Of a DNA stretch of 64,000 bases, positions 34,201 to 46,299 are shown one piece after another (within the stretch, counting starts at the first letter, position 1; each line of letters begins with the position of its first letter). A model generated the notes under the pieces. It was not told where the DNA came from. It did no database searches and saw only the letters and a list, made by a program, of their open reading frames with translations. The position numbers were made by a program, and so were the translations under genes. Source of the DNA: Pictodentalium vernedei (Eukaryota > Mollusca > Scaphopoda > Dentaliida > Dentaliidae); NCBI GenBank assembly GCA_031216915.1, contig CM062296.1:59385084-59449083 (forward strand), written 5' to 3'.

Positions 34201-34970
34201 CCCCTATAAATGCGGTATACCAAATATCAAAAGATTCTGATGATTGGTTCTGGAGAAAAAAGATTGTTTAAAATGTTTGCAAATATGCTGACTCAGCACA
34301 TTTTTCGATCTCATTACAGAACATCCTTACATAACCGATGACCATGTTTTAACCAATCACTTCTACTGGTCCTAAGGACACTGCATACCAAATAACAGCT
34401 CTCTGTTCCGTGTGGTTTGGGAAATATGGGAGTTTGAAACCTCAAAATATTTCTATTTTTAGCTCCCAGGGTTCCCATGGGAATGCGGGAATTTTTTTTT
34501 TTTTTGCATGGGTCAAGTTCTTATGACCCAATAATACCACATACCAAATTTGGTTCATACCGGACCATCGGTTCAGAAAATAGAAATTTTGGGCGGGGTC
34601 AAAAATCTTACCCCTCTCATTTCAAAGCCAAATATTGCTTCATGAACTTCGTTTGAAAAAACTTGATTCTACACCCCAAAAGAAATTTCCATAGCAAATA
34701 TGAAGTCATTGTACACGCTGGTTCTTGAGAAAAAGGTTTTAAAAATATTTTGGAGCATTTTCCCCACTCCCTTCCTATGGGACTGTTGAGTTGAACAAAA
34801 ATGCAATGCCCTTTTGGGACCATCACTCACACAAACCTTCACTTGAATTGGTCCAGTGGCTTTGGAGGAGAAGGCCAGAAAATGGTGTTGACGCACGGCG
34901 ACGACGGACGGACGGACGGACGGAGAGCGATGAGATTAGCTCAGCTTGACTTTGTCAAGATGAGCTAATA
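31300..34970. repeat. Mosaic of diverged tandem repeats with GGAC tail
   Basis: 31690-32790 has repeats marked by GATCGGTTCATAAATACAG at 31790, 32125, 32303 and 32638 (spacing about 335, 178, 335). 33180-34270 has about six units of 175-190 bp, marked by GGATCTGAAGAAGAAGATTT, ATGAAAGCATTCTGACTGG and AGCCCAAATATTAACC. The end (34895-34970) has a GGACGGACGGACGG tract and a TTAGCTCA...TGAGCTAA hairpin, a terminus style seen in many molluscan repeats. Poly-C runs sit inside units near 33480 and 33670. Short open frames here are by-products. Confidence 0.7.
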
Positions 34971-36180
34971 AGAGGGTTAGGCGGACAAACAATGTACCCT
35001 ATATGCAGAAAGATAGAGGGAAAGACAGGGGTAAAACAATATGCCCCCTGACTATTCGTTGTGGGCATAACAAGGACATACGCCAATTGTAACCAAACCA
35101 TCCAAGGCAGCCACTTGAAATTCTGAGAATGTGTTCTACTATGCCCGCTCGACAGTTTAGTATCTTTCTTGAGTCCTGCGACCGGATGAAAACATCGTGG
35201 ATGTACCCATAAGGGAAGTCTCCAATCTACCAAGGGTCAAACGTTTATTAATAACATGATATAAAACTAGAAGGATTGTTATGACTGTCGGCAGGTCATA
35301 AAAAGTATACGATCCGTTCCATGTACAGTAGATTGTGGTGAGAGTTTTTGGAGTAGCGACTCGAAATTTTCAACGTGTGTTCTAGAAGCTCTGCCTAACT
35401 CCACCTGTGCCTGAAAAAATCCGACAACCGAGCGCGTAGCCTGTGGAAGCCTCACGCGCATGCGCATACGCTCTTTTCGAATTGGACTTGAGGAAATGCG
35501 CAATTCGTGTCGCCTTTCCAGGCATCCGATGAACCAGCTATTCGTGAATGTTGAGTGACAATTTCGTGGAAATCCGCGGAGAATTCGCTGACATATAGCG
35601 TTTTTGAAGAGAGAAGGTAATTTTCTGAATTTGGTCTTTTTCAAGCCGAAGCGAAAGAAGAGGGTGGGAATGGGTGCAGTGATAATAGAGCGTCACTGAC
35701 AGAGAGATAGCTGTAAATCGAAGTAGCTTCTTTAAAAACAGCACCCAGGGATCCCATCGCAACCTAGGAACCTTTGAGAATCGTCGGAAGTTAAAAGTGA
35801 AAAGAAAACGGCAGTGAATTGTTTTTTAGCGGGAAAAGATTAATGAAAATTTGCATATTAGACATAAAAATAGCACTTCAGACATACACGAACTGTGTTC
35901 AGACCGCTGAAGGCAGCGACTTGCAATTTTCAGAACTTACTCTACGAAGCCTGGCCGACATTTGGGCATGAAATCGAGTGTTCTGACCGCGTGGCAAACA
36001 CCACGCCTCGCGTGGAAACCGTGGGAACGGTTCGTTGCCACTTTATTTTCAATGCAATGACAATTTCCATTCATTATTTACCTGTCAACGGCAGAGTTTG
36101 GCATTATTTCTGTCTGATGAACTGTTCAACTTTAATTTGCACCTTTATATAGGACCGAAAGATCACTGCATGCTTACCAA
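34971..36180. other. No recognised gene
   Basis: 35195-35290 resembles the repeat units at 36195 and 36510. The other open frames (for example on the minus strand at 35279-35644) show no motif I know. Confidence 0.4.
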
Positions 36181-36182
36181 TA

Positions 36183-36990
36183 TTCAGGGACTGATTTTAC
36201 GAAAATAACAATTATCTCAACAGTACCCACTTGGGAACTCTCAAATCTGCCAAAGATTAAATTTTAATAATAACATGTAAAGCAAAAGTTGTCATATTTT
36301 GCTAGCCGCATGCACCCATAGACAACATTCAGCACTCAATCAATTAGGAATGGAGTAAATTGCGACTTAAACTTACCAAATTCTAAAAAATGGAGTTATT
36401 TTCGACGGCACCTGTCTTTATGCAACCGAAACAGGGATTGGGTTAAACCTTACAGCTACCTTATAACAGAAAATCTTCTTGGACTTGAACTGTGAATCTG
36501 AATGTCAACAGAATTTTCAGATATTACGAAAATCACAATATTCAGACAGTACCCATATGGGAGTCTCAAATCTGCTAAGGGTTAAACTTTTAATACTCGC
36601 ATATAAAAGAAAAGTTTCCATACTATGACTGCTGCATGCAGCCATTGAAAACATTCAGCACTCAATCAATTAGGAATGGAGTAAATTGTCACTTAATCAT
36701 ACCAAATTCTGAAAAAAAGCGTGAGTTTTTTTTTGACAGCATCTATCTTTATGCAAACAGAATGGGCATATGGTTAGACTATACAACCAAACGTACAATA
36801 ACAAATATGCTCGATAGGCGAATACGAACATGTAAATCATTTTTCGATATACCATTTGTAAATGGAAGGAAAATGAACTAAAAATGAGCCATTTGTATGA
36901 ACAAGTTAAGGGTACTCGAATTCAAGGCTCGAAAACAGGTTGAAGGTTAAAACTTTGAATAGAATATATAACAGCCAGATTATTATTGGA
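36183..36990. repeat. Diverged tandem repeat, period about 320 bp
   Basis: AACATTCAGCACTCAATCAA with TTAGGAATGGAGTAAATTG occurs near 36325 and 36645. CAGTACCCA...GGGA...CTCAAATCTGC occurs near 36220 and 36545. A third, partial unit may start near 36900. Confidence 0.6.
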
Positions 36991-37399
36991 TGAATGCCCA
37001 AACTTCTCATAGGAAACGTTTTGAAAAAAATGTGGCCGCAGAGCTGAAAAATCGCATGTGAAAATTGACCAGTTTTTCCAAAATTGCACTTTGCTCGGAA
37101 TTTTGAGGTCAAAAAGGAGCAACGTGTGAAATACAGCTTATGTAGTCAGATGTAGTAAGTCATGCTACAGGTATTATGAAAGCTCCAACCAAATCGTCCA
37201 GGGTCGTGTTTTAGAATTGTGGCAAAACGTAACATTGTGACAACATTTTGCACGGTTTTGGCAGAAAACGAAAAACTTCAGAAATGGCATGATCCAGGTG
37301 AAAAAACTTCTAATGAAGCTCTACATATGTGCCAAATTTCAGTAGAATAGTAAAGAATCCATCAGACAAAAATCATTGAAATAGAAAATAATGTTAATA

Positions 37400-39331
37400 C
37401 TGGAGAAATAGAATTTACTGAATACAGTAAATTCAAGCTTGTAAGAAAAGGGTTAAAATATCTATCGGGAAAAAACTATATAGAAAGAGAATTTATGAAG
37501 GGTTATTTTCGGGGCTAACATAGTTTTAAACAAATCAGGAAGGGATTTTCGTAAACAGGAGTCAGAACAATTCTTCTAAGAAACCAGAAAAGGCATATAT
37601 GTGCACAGCATTCAAAAGGTTTTTTCAAGAGAATGCATTAGGTGTCCAAAAATGTGATTTCCAGCAATACTGAAAAATGCACTCAGTTACCCCTGGGCGA
37701 GCTCAGTGACTTTGTTCATATTGTGAACCTCTATGGAGTGTTGACTCATTTGGTGTTGGTCCCATGTCTATGTGTCATACCATCCTTGAGAAATGAGTGT
37801 GACCCACTCTCACGAATTTTGCCCACATCCACTTTTTTGAAGTAAAAATGCATGTATGAACTTCGGGAATGCATTAGGGGGGTCTGAAAATGTGATTTCC
37901 ATTAATTCTGAAAAATGTCCTCAATGACCCCTAGGTGACCTCCGTGACCTTGACCTATATTTTGAACTTCTATTCAGTGTTGACTCATTTGGTGTTAGTT
38001 TCAGGTTCATTCGTCATACCATGCTTGAGATATAAGAATAACTCACCTTCAAAAATTTGGGCCATGCCCACGTTTTTTACGTAAAAATTCATGTATGGAC
38101 TTCGGGAATGCTTTGGGGGTAAAACAATGTGAATTCCAGCAATAATAAAAAAAATGCACTCAATGACCCAAAGTGACCTCCGTGACCTTGACCCATATTC
38201 TGAACCTTCATCGAGTGTCGACTCATTTGGGGTTGGTCCCAGATCCATATGTCATACCATGCATGAGATATGGGCGTGACCCACTTTCAAAAATTTTAGC
38301 CACGCCCACTTTTTTAATGTAATAATGCGTGTGTGTACATCAGGAATGCTTTGGGGGGTAAAAAATATGATTTCCAGCAATTATGAAAAATGCACTCAAT
38401 GGCCCCTAGGTGACCCCCGTGACCTTGACCCATATGTTGAACCTCCATCGAGTGTCGATTCATTTGGTGTTAGTTACAGGTCCATTCATCACACCACGCT
38501 TGAGATATGACCGTGACCCACTTTTAAAATTTTTTGTCACGCCCGCTTTTTTATGTCAAAATGCATGTGTTTTTGTCAGGAATGCTTTGGGGTGGTAAGA
38601 AATGTGATTTCCAGCAATTATGAAAATGCACTCAATGACCCCTAGGTGAACTCCGTGACCTTGACTCATATTATGAATCTCCATCAAGTGTCGACTCATT
38701 TGGTGTTGGTCCCAGGTCCATACGTCATACCACACATGAGATATGGGCGTGACCCACTTTCAAAAATTTTGGCCACGCCCACTTTTTTTACGTAAAAATG
38801 CATGTGTGTACGTCAGGAATGCTTTAGGAAGTCAAAAAATTATGTGATTTCCAGCAATTATGAAAAATGCACTTAATGACCCCTAGGTGACTTCCGTGAC
38901 CTTGACCCATATTTTGAATCTCCATCGAGTGCCGACTCATTTGGTGTTGGTCCCAGGTCCATACGTCATACCACGCCTGAGATATGGGCATGACCCACTT
39001 TCAAAACACCCCTACAGACACCACTAATACCCCAGGAAAACATAGGTGGCCGAGAACTTGTGACTGTCTATCAGCATGCCAAAAATCAACGAGATAGGGC
39101 AATTCGTTTCCGAGTTATCTTGAAGGAAGAAGAAGAAGAAGAAGAAGAAGAAGAAGAAGAAGAAGAAGAAGAAGAAGAAGAAAGAAGAAGAAGAAGAAGA
39201 AAAGAAAAGAAAAAAAGAAAAAGAAACTGCAAAAACAATAGTCTGTGTGTTTCACACAGACAAATAATAAAAAAAAAAAAAAATAAATAAACCATACAAA
39301 CACAATAGTGTTTGTGTTTTACACAGACTAA
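37400..39331 (+). mobile_element. Helitron-like satellite-bearing element (copy c)
   Basis: A then CTGGAGAAATAGAATTTACTG starts the element, followed by the 5' hairpin and body to about 37620. About six 239-bp monomers follow (anchors near 37740, 37980, 38218, 38458, 38694, 38934). A GAGATAGGGCAATTCG block, a (GAA)n tract (39126-39200) and the 3' hairpin GTCTGTGTG/CACACAGAC at 39241-39260 come next. A second, diverged 3' hairpin ending CTAA is at 39305-39331, so the 3' end is doubled. No protein is encoded. Confidence 0.75.
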
Positions 39332-40226
39332 ATAACAATGCAACACAAAGAGTGGATGATAGCTAAATGTTTACGTTGTTGACCTCCCACTGCGACAAAA
39401 ACATTAACCCATTTCAAGTAGAATAGACCACACGCGGACAGCTGAAAATGGTGGGACTAGGGCCTCATGAATTGACTGAAAGTTTCCTACCTTTTTTGAA
39501 GAACTGAATTAAAAGCTTTCCTCCTTCAAGTATCTGGGAATTTCATTGGTTCAAAGACATCACATGCAGACTGCATATAAAACCATATACTGCCTGTCAA
39601 CATCAATATACGCTGACAGCTTTGGGTAATCTTCCCTTTGTTCGTTGATTATTCAAAATGGCGGCAGCCAATAAACGCTTCAAGTTGAAAGATTAAGTGT
39701 TGGAAGCAAATATTTGGTCTGAAGTGCAGGTTAGGCAACTTAAAAGGCTTCATATTCTGTGGATGTGTGTCATGTTACCTTCGAACTGAAATTGTTTGGT
39801 AAAGGGTTAATGGAGAAAGGGGTACAGGCCGACGCGTCATTAATGAAAGGAAAGTTTTGCTGGTGATGATTTTATTACATGATAAACGCGTGCGGGGATA
39901 TACCTGCCAACGCGTGGATTACGACCAGCTCTCGGTGACGGCACTGTAATTATGACACACAATTATGCGATAGACTTTTTCCATTGAAATGATTGCAGTT
40001 TTGATAACGCTATTTAATTGAATTACAATGCACGCAAACGAACACTCAGAAATAAAGAAGTTCACATACCAACCGGAAGCAATTCATATTAGTCTCCACA
40101 ACGTAGAAGAGTTCATGGAATCAGGTGGAGATAACCTATTTATCGATAGAGGAAATAGCAAGCTGATTAGCTGCAACTAGTACACAGATAATCCTTCGTT
40201 AAGAATATCTATCAGTGTCGCACCTA
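39332..40226. other. No recognised gene; MITE scrap
   Basis: TTTGGTAAAGGGTTAA at 39795-39810 is an isolated right end of a piggyBac-like MITE. TGGATTACGACCAGCTCTCGG near 39913 is part of a dispersed repeat. Confidence 0.45.
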
Positions 40227-40540
40227 CGGTTAAAGCTAGAAGTCCTGTCATGAAATGCGCACAAATAGCACGTTTATATGCGCGTTAATGTGCGCGTTAT
40301 GGCCCAAGTAAAGCTATCAAATTCTGTACATATGGCCCGTGCACAAGCAATGTTTCAGCCAATGGACCTCCGGGTAACCCGGAGGTCCATTGGCAGAAAC
40401 ATTGCATGTGTTTACTATGAGTAACCAAGAGAACCTGCCGTGCTTTGGATGCCATTCGAGATGGCAATTGCGCGCAATTCCAACGTGCAATTAAGCCTAG
40501 ATAAGCGCACTATTCGTGACAGGACTTCCAGTTTTAACTG
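40227..40540. mobile_element. Tc1/mariner-like MITE with central palindrome (copy 1)
   Basis: Ends CGGTTAAAGCTAGAAGTCCTG and CAGGACTTCCAGTTTTAACTG are inverted repeats of about 25 bp flanked by TA on both sides. The palindrome (about 40350-40411, CAATGGACCTCCGGGTAACC) centres on the element midpoint. The length, 314 bp, equals the copy at 60127-60440. Confidence 0.85.
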
Positions 40541-40542
40541 TA

Positions 40543-41612
40543 CCAACACGAAATATTTGACAACTTTATCTCTGTTTTGCGAATGAGTTTATACAGTAGT
40601 TTGCAGGTTTATCTTTTCCGAGGAAACCAAATAACAAATCTCACCTCCTAGAGTTTTTTTTTTATTAATGGAAAGAACAGGGTATGCATTACCTGTATAT
40701 GTCAAGATACGCACTCTGTTTATATAATTAAGAGAAAAAAGTAATAGAACATCAAAAGATGGTGACATCGCCTAGAATAATAGGTAGCCGCTTCTGTATT
40801 TCATACTGCTTTTCTGGAAAATGCTTAGAGTTTGTGAAATGATGTGCTCATCGATGGTACAAATTCGTTAACATTTCGAAAGTTAAAATTTTTAATTCAA
40901 GGTCGTATAATTTTGGTGTTAAAGGTTCCTTTCGTGTGCCTGTGATACTTTTTTATGTACTCAGCCCTAGCCACCGAAGCCTAATATAATCTCACAGAGA
41001 AAACGTAAAATACTCTGAAGGCAACTTAAACTTTGTACACCATGACATGGATACCGGTCAAATCACGGGCATTTGCTGCTTGCTTCTTTTTTGTATCGGC
41101 ACATCCAACCCTTATCCCTACCCCACTCCACCCACCAACTTTGTAATTTATTCTGTTAACGATAGAAAGAGAGAGAGGGAGAGAGAGAGACTGCATTATT
41201 CTCACTTGTATATTTTATGACTACCACAGACATGTTTTTTAATTTATGTAATATACTTCATAGTGCTTTGAATACCTTATATAAGGTAAAAGGCAGACAT
41301 AAATCATCACCATCATCATCAGCGTTAGAAAAATGAGGGTAGCTAACGTTCTCGTAAAGCTCTTCCAATAACGAAAATTGTCAGCCATAAGTCTTCAAAC
41401 AGACATAAAAAATCTGAGCATTTAAAAACAAACAATTCTATTTAAAATGTGAAAATTGAAATAAATTAAATTTTGAAGGCAACTGTCTGGAAAGGGTGGT
41501 GGTGGTGGTGGTGATGGTGTGTGTGTGTGTGAGCCGTTGCTGTAGCATGTACGATTTAGTTTACCAAGTGAACTCTTGCAAAGTAACTTTTCAACCTCGG
41601 ACAACAATATTA
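40543..41612. other. No recognised gene; simple repeats
   Basis: Short GA tract near 41165-41190, ATC repeats near 41310, and GGT/GT repeats at 41495-41530. Confidence 0.45.
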
Positions 41613-41775
41613 GTTACACAGTTTGTTGGTGGCCTAGTATGGTATATATGGTGGCAGTTAATTTCATACTGGACGAGATGGAAGCTCGAGTCCAATATGG
41701 AATTCGCTCGAGTCCAATATGGAATTAACTGACACCATGTATACCATATTAGACCACCAGCAAACTGTGTAACGA
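41613..41775. repeat. Foldback with internal direct repeat
   Basis: The arms (GTTACACAGTTTGTTGGTGG and complement) reach roughly 65-70 bp with a few mismatches. The middle has a direct repeat, CTCGAGTCCAATATGGAATT, in two copies (41687-41725). Confidence 0.8.
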
Positions 41776-41928
41776 ATATATCTTACCGACTGCTGCATCG
41801 ATGCACAGAACTAATAACAACAGCGATCAAAATTAAATGAGAGAATTCTCACAATGTTTTCACGCGTCTTTGCCTTGTTACAAATTATGGGAGAGTGCCT
41901 GCACTCTCGCATAAACTGTAATAAGGCA

Positions 41929-42171
41929 AATTACCCAACGAATCGGCCGCATCCGCCCGCGTAAGAGGCACATTCAGCAGTTGAAAAAATATTATTTTTA
42001 AAAAAATTTCAACAAAACCATATCATGTGACCCCTCGTTGGAACGAGCTCGTCGAGCTCGTTCCAACGAGGGGTCACATGATATGGTTTTGTTGAAATTT
42101 GTTGAAAAATTTGAAAAAATGATATTTAAACTAATAAATTTTGATATCGTCTGCGTTCGGTAAAGGGTTAA
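41929..42171. mobile_element. piggyBac-like MITE (subfamily B), best copy
   Basis: It begins TTACCCAACGAATCGGCCGC and ends GTTCGGTAAAGGGTTAA. Arms of about 50 bp (TTTCAACAAAACCATATCAT and complement) meet at GAGCTCGTCGAGCTC. The inner 25 bp of each arm are shared with subfamily A; the outer parts differ. Confidence 0.88.
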
Positions 42172-42221
42172 AGGAAGAATCCCACACTGAACATGCAATA
42201 TTGAGCTCTGTACATGAATGC

Positions 42222-42291
42222 CTGGGTCACATGATATGGGGTCACATGATATGGTTTTGTTGAAATTTTGTGAAAAAAATGATATTTAAAA
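42222..42291. mobile_element. Left half of a split subfamily B MITE
   Basis: GGTCACATGATATGGTTTTG through AAAAAAATGATATTTAAAA matches the right arm and following spacer of subfamily B. It stops where the Helitron-like element begins. Its continuation is at 50020-50060. Confidence 0.75.
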
Positions 42292-43959
42292 TTAGAGAAA
42301 CAGAATTTACTGCATCCAGTAAATTCAAGTCTGTGTGAAAAGGGTTAAAGTATCAGGAATAAACTCTACAGAAAGAGAATTTATGGAGGCTTATCTTCTG
42401 GTGTAAAATATTTTTTAACAAATCAGAAATGGGTTTTTCGTTAACAGTATTTACAGATATTCATACAGGAATCAGAAAATTTTTATAAGAAACCAGAAAA
42501 GGCATATATGTGACCAGCATTTAAAGGGTTCGATACACGAATCAGAAATGGACAATTTTGGCTCTGCCCACTAATTTGAGTGATGAAATACATTCATAAA
42601 CTTTAGAAATACATTAAGGTGTAAATGCATTTCCCAGTCTTTCTGAATAATATGCACTTGATGTCCTCATTCAGGTGGACCATATATTGAATCTCCAGCA
42701 ATGTTTAACTCAGTCGGTGTAGTCCCATGTCCACATCTACATTGAAGAATGAGCGCAACCCACTTTGAAATAATGGCTCCACCAACATTCAGATCGAACG
42801 GGTGAAAAAAAACATAGATAAGTGCAAACTGTTATTGTTAACCAGCATGCCAAAATGCATAGAGATAGGACGGTCCGTATTTGAGTTGTCGCGCTGACAA
42901 AGGGTGCATAAACTCTATGTCGGAGATATTGTCATAAAAACCTTAAAAAACCCCAAGAGCTCATTTGAAAGCCTGCTCTTAAAAGCATCTAGTGACCTAA
43001 ACAAGGCACACATAAAACTAGAACTTCTCTAATAAATTAATTTTAAACAGTCATAGCACTAACGCAGTTAACAGAACATTCAACTATGTCAGTATTGCAT
43101 CTTTTACCGGCATCCTGACAGTATTGTGATAGGTTTCAATAACAAATCTAGAGTGTAGTTTTACAATTACATGTACACTGGAATTCTTCATTATCAAGTT
43201 GTTTGTTTTTATATTAACTTGGTTTGGGAATTAATTCTGTACAATGAGATTAAATAAATAGATCATGCTATTGTATTTGACAGTCACAGCTTTCTCCCTA
43301 CTGCTTTTTGTGAAATTCTTTCATGGAGAAAATATTCATACAGCAATCAGAACAGTTTTTCTAAGAAACTCGAAAAGGCATATATGAGCACACCATTTAT
43401 AGGGTTCGATCAAGGAATCAAAAATGGACATTACTGCCGCTACCATTTATTTGAATGATGAGATACATGTATAATCTTCAGAACTGCATTAATTGGTATG
43501 AAATGAAATTCCCAATAGGTCGAAAAAGTATGCATTTAATGACCTCTCTTGACCGCATAGAGGTGGACCACATTTTGAACCTCCAGCAAGTTTCAACTCA
43601 TTTGGTGTAGGTACCATTACTATAGGTCATACTAAACCTGAAGTATGAGCATGAACTACTTTATAAATATTGGCTCCACCAACTCCGAATCTGCCATATT
43701 TGTAGATGATGGCAAATGTTCATATTAGCAAGGCAATGATGAAGTGCATGCATGGTACCTCTGGAAAATATATTGCAAGTAAAAAGGATCAGTAATGTTG
43801 GAATGTAGACGTTGAAAGGCCTTGAAGACCCCCGAGAGCCTGTCTGAAGACTTATTGGCATTGTCAAAATACCGAGGTCCCATCTATATCCATGTGTGTT
43901 TAGAACAACACTGTGAGAATGGAAATGGTTTTTATTATTCTCAATGATTTTGTCGAAGA

Positions 43960-44017
43960 GAGGTGCACCATCGAAGTGCAGTACGCTTTAGTACACAGCG
44001 CCACCGTGCCCCCATAT
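43960..44017 (-). mobile_element. SINE fragment
   Basis: GTGCACCATCGAAGTGCAGTACG and CACAGCGCCACCGTGCCCCC match the SINE body on the minus strand. Both ends are missing. Confidence 0.75.
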
Positions 44018-44074
44018 TAAGATTTTCAGAGGGTTAAAATATTCGCTTTAAATATTCCATTTTAATCCTTTAAC

Positions 44075-44607
44075 CCTTTACCCAGATGGTAGAGGTGCAG
44101 GCTGCAAGCCGAGAAGTCCTCGGTTCGAATCCCACCTGCGGCAACCGCGTTGTGTCCTTGGGCAAGACACTTCACCCCCATTGCCCACGTAGGGGCACGG
44201 TGACGCTGTGTACTAAGGCGTACTGTACGTCGATGGTGCACCTGTCTTCAACCATTGCTAACCCTGCTTGTGTGGAGTTGGTATGTTGGGGAGCTGACAG
44301 TTGCTCGCCGTTGCTCGGTGGTTCTCTCCGGGTACTCCGGCTTCCTCCACCCGTAAAACTGTCACGGTCATGGTTAGCCATTGTGCAGAAATATGTGACC
44401 TTAAAACACCAATAAAAATAAAAAAAAACCTTTACCCAACGAATCGGCCGCATCCGCCCGCGTAATATGCAAATTGAGAAGTTGAAAAAATATTAGTTCC
44501 AACGAGGGTTCCCATGATATGGTTTTGTTGAAATTGTTTGGAACATTTGAAAAAAATGATATTTGAAATAATAAATTTTACTATCGTCTCCGTTGGGTAA
44601 AGGGTTA
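44075..44607. mobile_element. piggyBac-like MITE (subfamily B) split by a SINE
   Basis: The left tip TTAACCCTTTACCCA (about 44071-44085) is separated from ACCTTTACCCAACGAATCGG (44429 on) by the SINE. The MITE runs to GTTGGGTAAAGGGTTAA at 44607. One half of its palindrome has been deleted (TTAGTTCCAACGAGG). Confidence 0.82.
44086..44428 (+). mobile_element. tRNA-derived SINE inside a MITE
   Basis: It has the B-box GGTTCGAATCC, conserved TGTCCTTGGGCAAGACACTTC and the tail CACCAATAAAAATAAAAAAA. CTTTACCCA (with a preceding C) occurs on both sides, as expected for target duplication in the MITE's left end. Confidence 0.88.
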
Positions 44608-44614
44608 AATGGGG

Positions 44615-44940
44615 GCGCAATGACTGAGTTGGCAGAGGTGCAGGCTGCAAGTCGAGCGGTCCTCACTCTGTCCTTGGGCAAGACACTTCACCCCATTGCC
44701 TACGTGGGTGCATGGTGGCGATGTGTACTAAAGCGTACTGCACATCGATGGTGCACCTGTATTCAACCAATGCTAACCCTGCTTGTGTGGAGTTAGTATG
44801 TGGGGAATCTGATAGTTTCTCGCTGTTGCCCGGAGGTCCTCCTCCCCAGGTACTCTGGCTTCCTCCGCCCGTAAAACTATCCTGGTCATGGTAAACCACT
44901 GTGCAGAAATATGTGAAATTAAACACCAATAAATAAATAA
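44615..44940 (+). mobile_element. tRNA-derived SINE with B-box deletion
   Basis: The head is GAGTTGGCAGAGGTGCAGGCTGC. The B-box region is deleted (GGTCCTCACTCTGTCCTTGGG), so internal transcription is likely lost. The tail is ACACCAATAAATAAATAA. Confidence 0.85.
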
Positions 44941-44947
44941 TCCTTTA

Positions 44948-45080
44948 AAAAATGAGCTCATTCCAATGAAGGGTCATAAGCTATGTTTTTCAAGCAAAAA
45001 TGAAAAAGTAATTAAAACTGAATAGACATTTCTGTGTATAAAGCTGACCGGTTTTTGCCGTTATGTTGGTTAAAGGGTTG
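44948..45080. mobile_element. piggyBac-like MITE (subfamily A), one half
   Basis: GAGCTCATTCCAATGAAGGGTCATAAGC through GGTTTTTGCCGTTATGTTGG and TAAAGGGTT. Only the right half remains, directly after the SINE tail. Confidence 0.72.
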
Positions 45081-45720
45081 AGAATCCCTTAGTTTGGAAA
45101 GCACACTGAAAAGGTGTCCCATTCCACATAGAATTAAATGTTTCAGAAAAGAGAGCGAAAAACATTCTGTAGCCATGAGTTATATTAAAGATATTTTTTT
45201 ACTCACATCGAAGTATTAAGAGGGTTAAAATCTGACCATTCAAATATTCCATTTTATTACTTTGTAACTGTGATAGGTGTTTCGAGAAAGCCACACACCA
45301 CTCCATCCCAAAACCTCTCAACCCTGAGTTATGATTGAGAATAAATAGATTTTTAAAAAAAAAATGCTTTGAAAAGTGAAGTTTTCTCTCTCTCTTCAAT
45401 GACTGAGACTGAAGTTTTCTAAGATGATACAACATAAATATACAGTGCTGTTCAATGTAACAAAGAATTCTGTCTCAGCTTTCTCTCTGGAGATTTCTGT
45501 TTTAGATAATGGTTACTGCTTCAGCTAACTCATTTCCCAGTAAATGTTGTAAACATATTTTTAACATCTAGAGCCTGAAGTCCCCACATGCCTCCAAATC
45601 ATAGATGACCAAATACCAATGGCAGGCAGTCTATCAGTATACCAAAAACGTTGAGATAGGATTGATTGTATTTGAGTTATCATGTTGACAAACAGTGCAT
45701 AGAAGACATTCTATGAATGT

Positions 45721-46066
45721 TGTTAATTTATTGGGGGGTTTAACGACACTTCAACAGCTAGGCCCACCTCGTGTCGTACAGTTTTTTTATGGATGGAGGA
45801 AACCAGAAAACACAGAGAACCACCAGACAACAACAACAAGCAACTGTCTGGATCCCCACCATGCTAACTCCACACAAGCAGGGTTAGTGCAAGTATATCA
45901 TTGGCATGCAGTATGTTTTAGTACACAACATCACTATGCCATTATGTGGGCAATAGGGGTGAAGTGTTTTTGCCCAAAGACACAAGGCAGTTGCCGCAGA
46001 TAGGATTCGAACTGAGAACCTCTCGGCTTGCAGCCTGCACCTCTAACTGCTTAGCCACCGTGCCCC
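45721..46066 (-). mobile_element. tRNA-derived SINE, with target duplication
   Basis: The 11-bp duplication TCTATGAATGT is at 45710-45720 and 46067-46077. The B-box complement GGATTCGAAC is near 46003. It is inserted in Helitron-like body sequence. Confidence 0.9.
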
Positions 46067-46299
46067 TCTATGAATGTAATGGGAATACTTTAAAGGCTTA
46101 TTTTGGGGATAAAATAGTTTTAAAGAAATAAGAAATAGGTTTTCAATGTCAGTATTTATAGATATTTATTAAAAAATCAGTTAATTTTTTTCAAGAAACC
46201 AGATAAGGTATATATCTTCACAGTATTCAAAGGGACTAATCAAGGGAATGCACAAGAAGGTTCAAAAATATGATTTCCAGCAATTCTGGTAATAGCCCT

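Noticed and set aside
35279..35644. 121-codon minus-strand frame as a possible gene
   Set aside because: No motif, no splice support, and it lies next to diverged tandem repeats.
39060..39346. Open frames rich in Glu/Arg or Ser/Phe
   Set aside because: Translation of the (GAA)n microsatellite in both directions.
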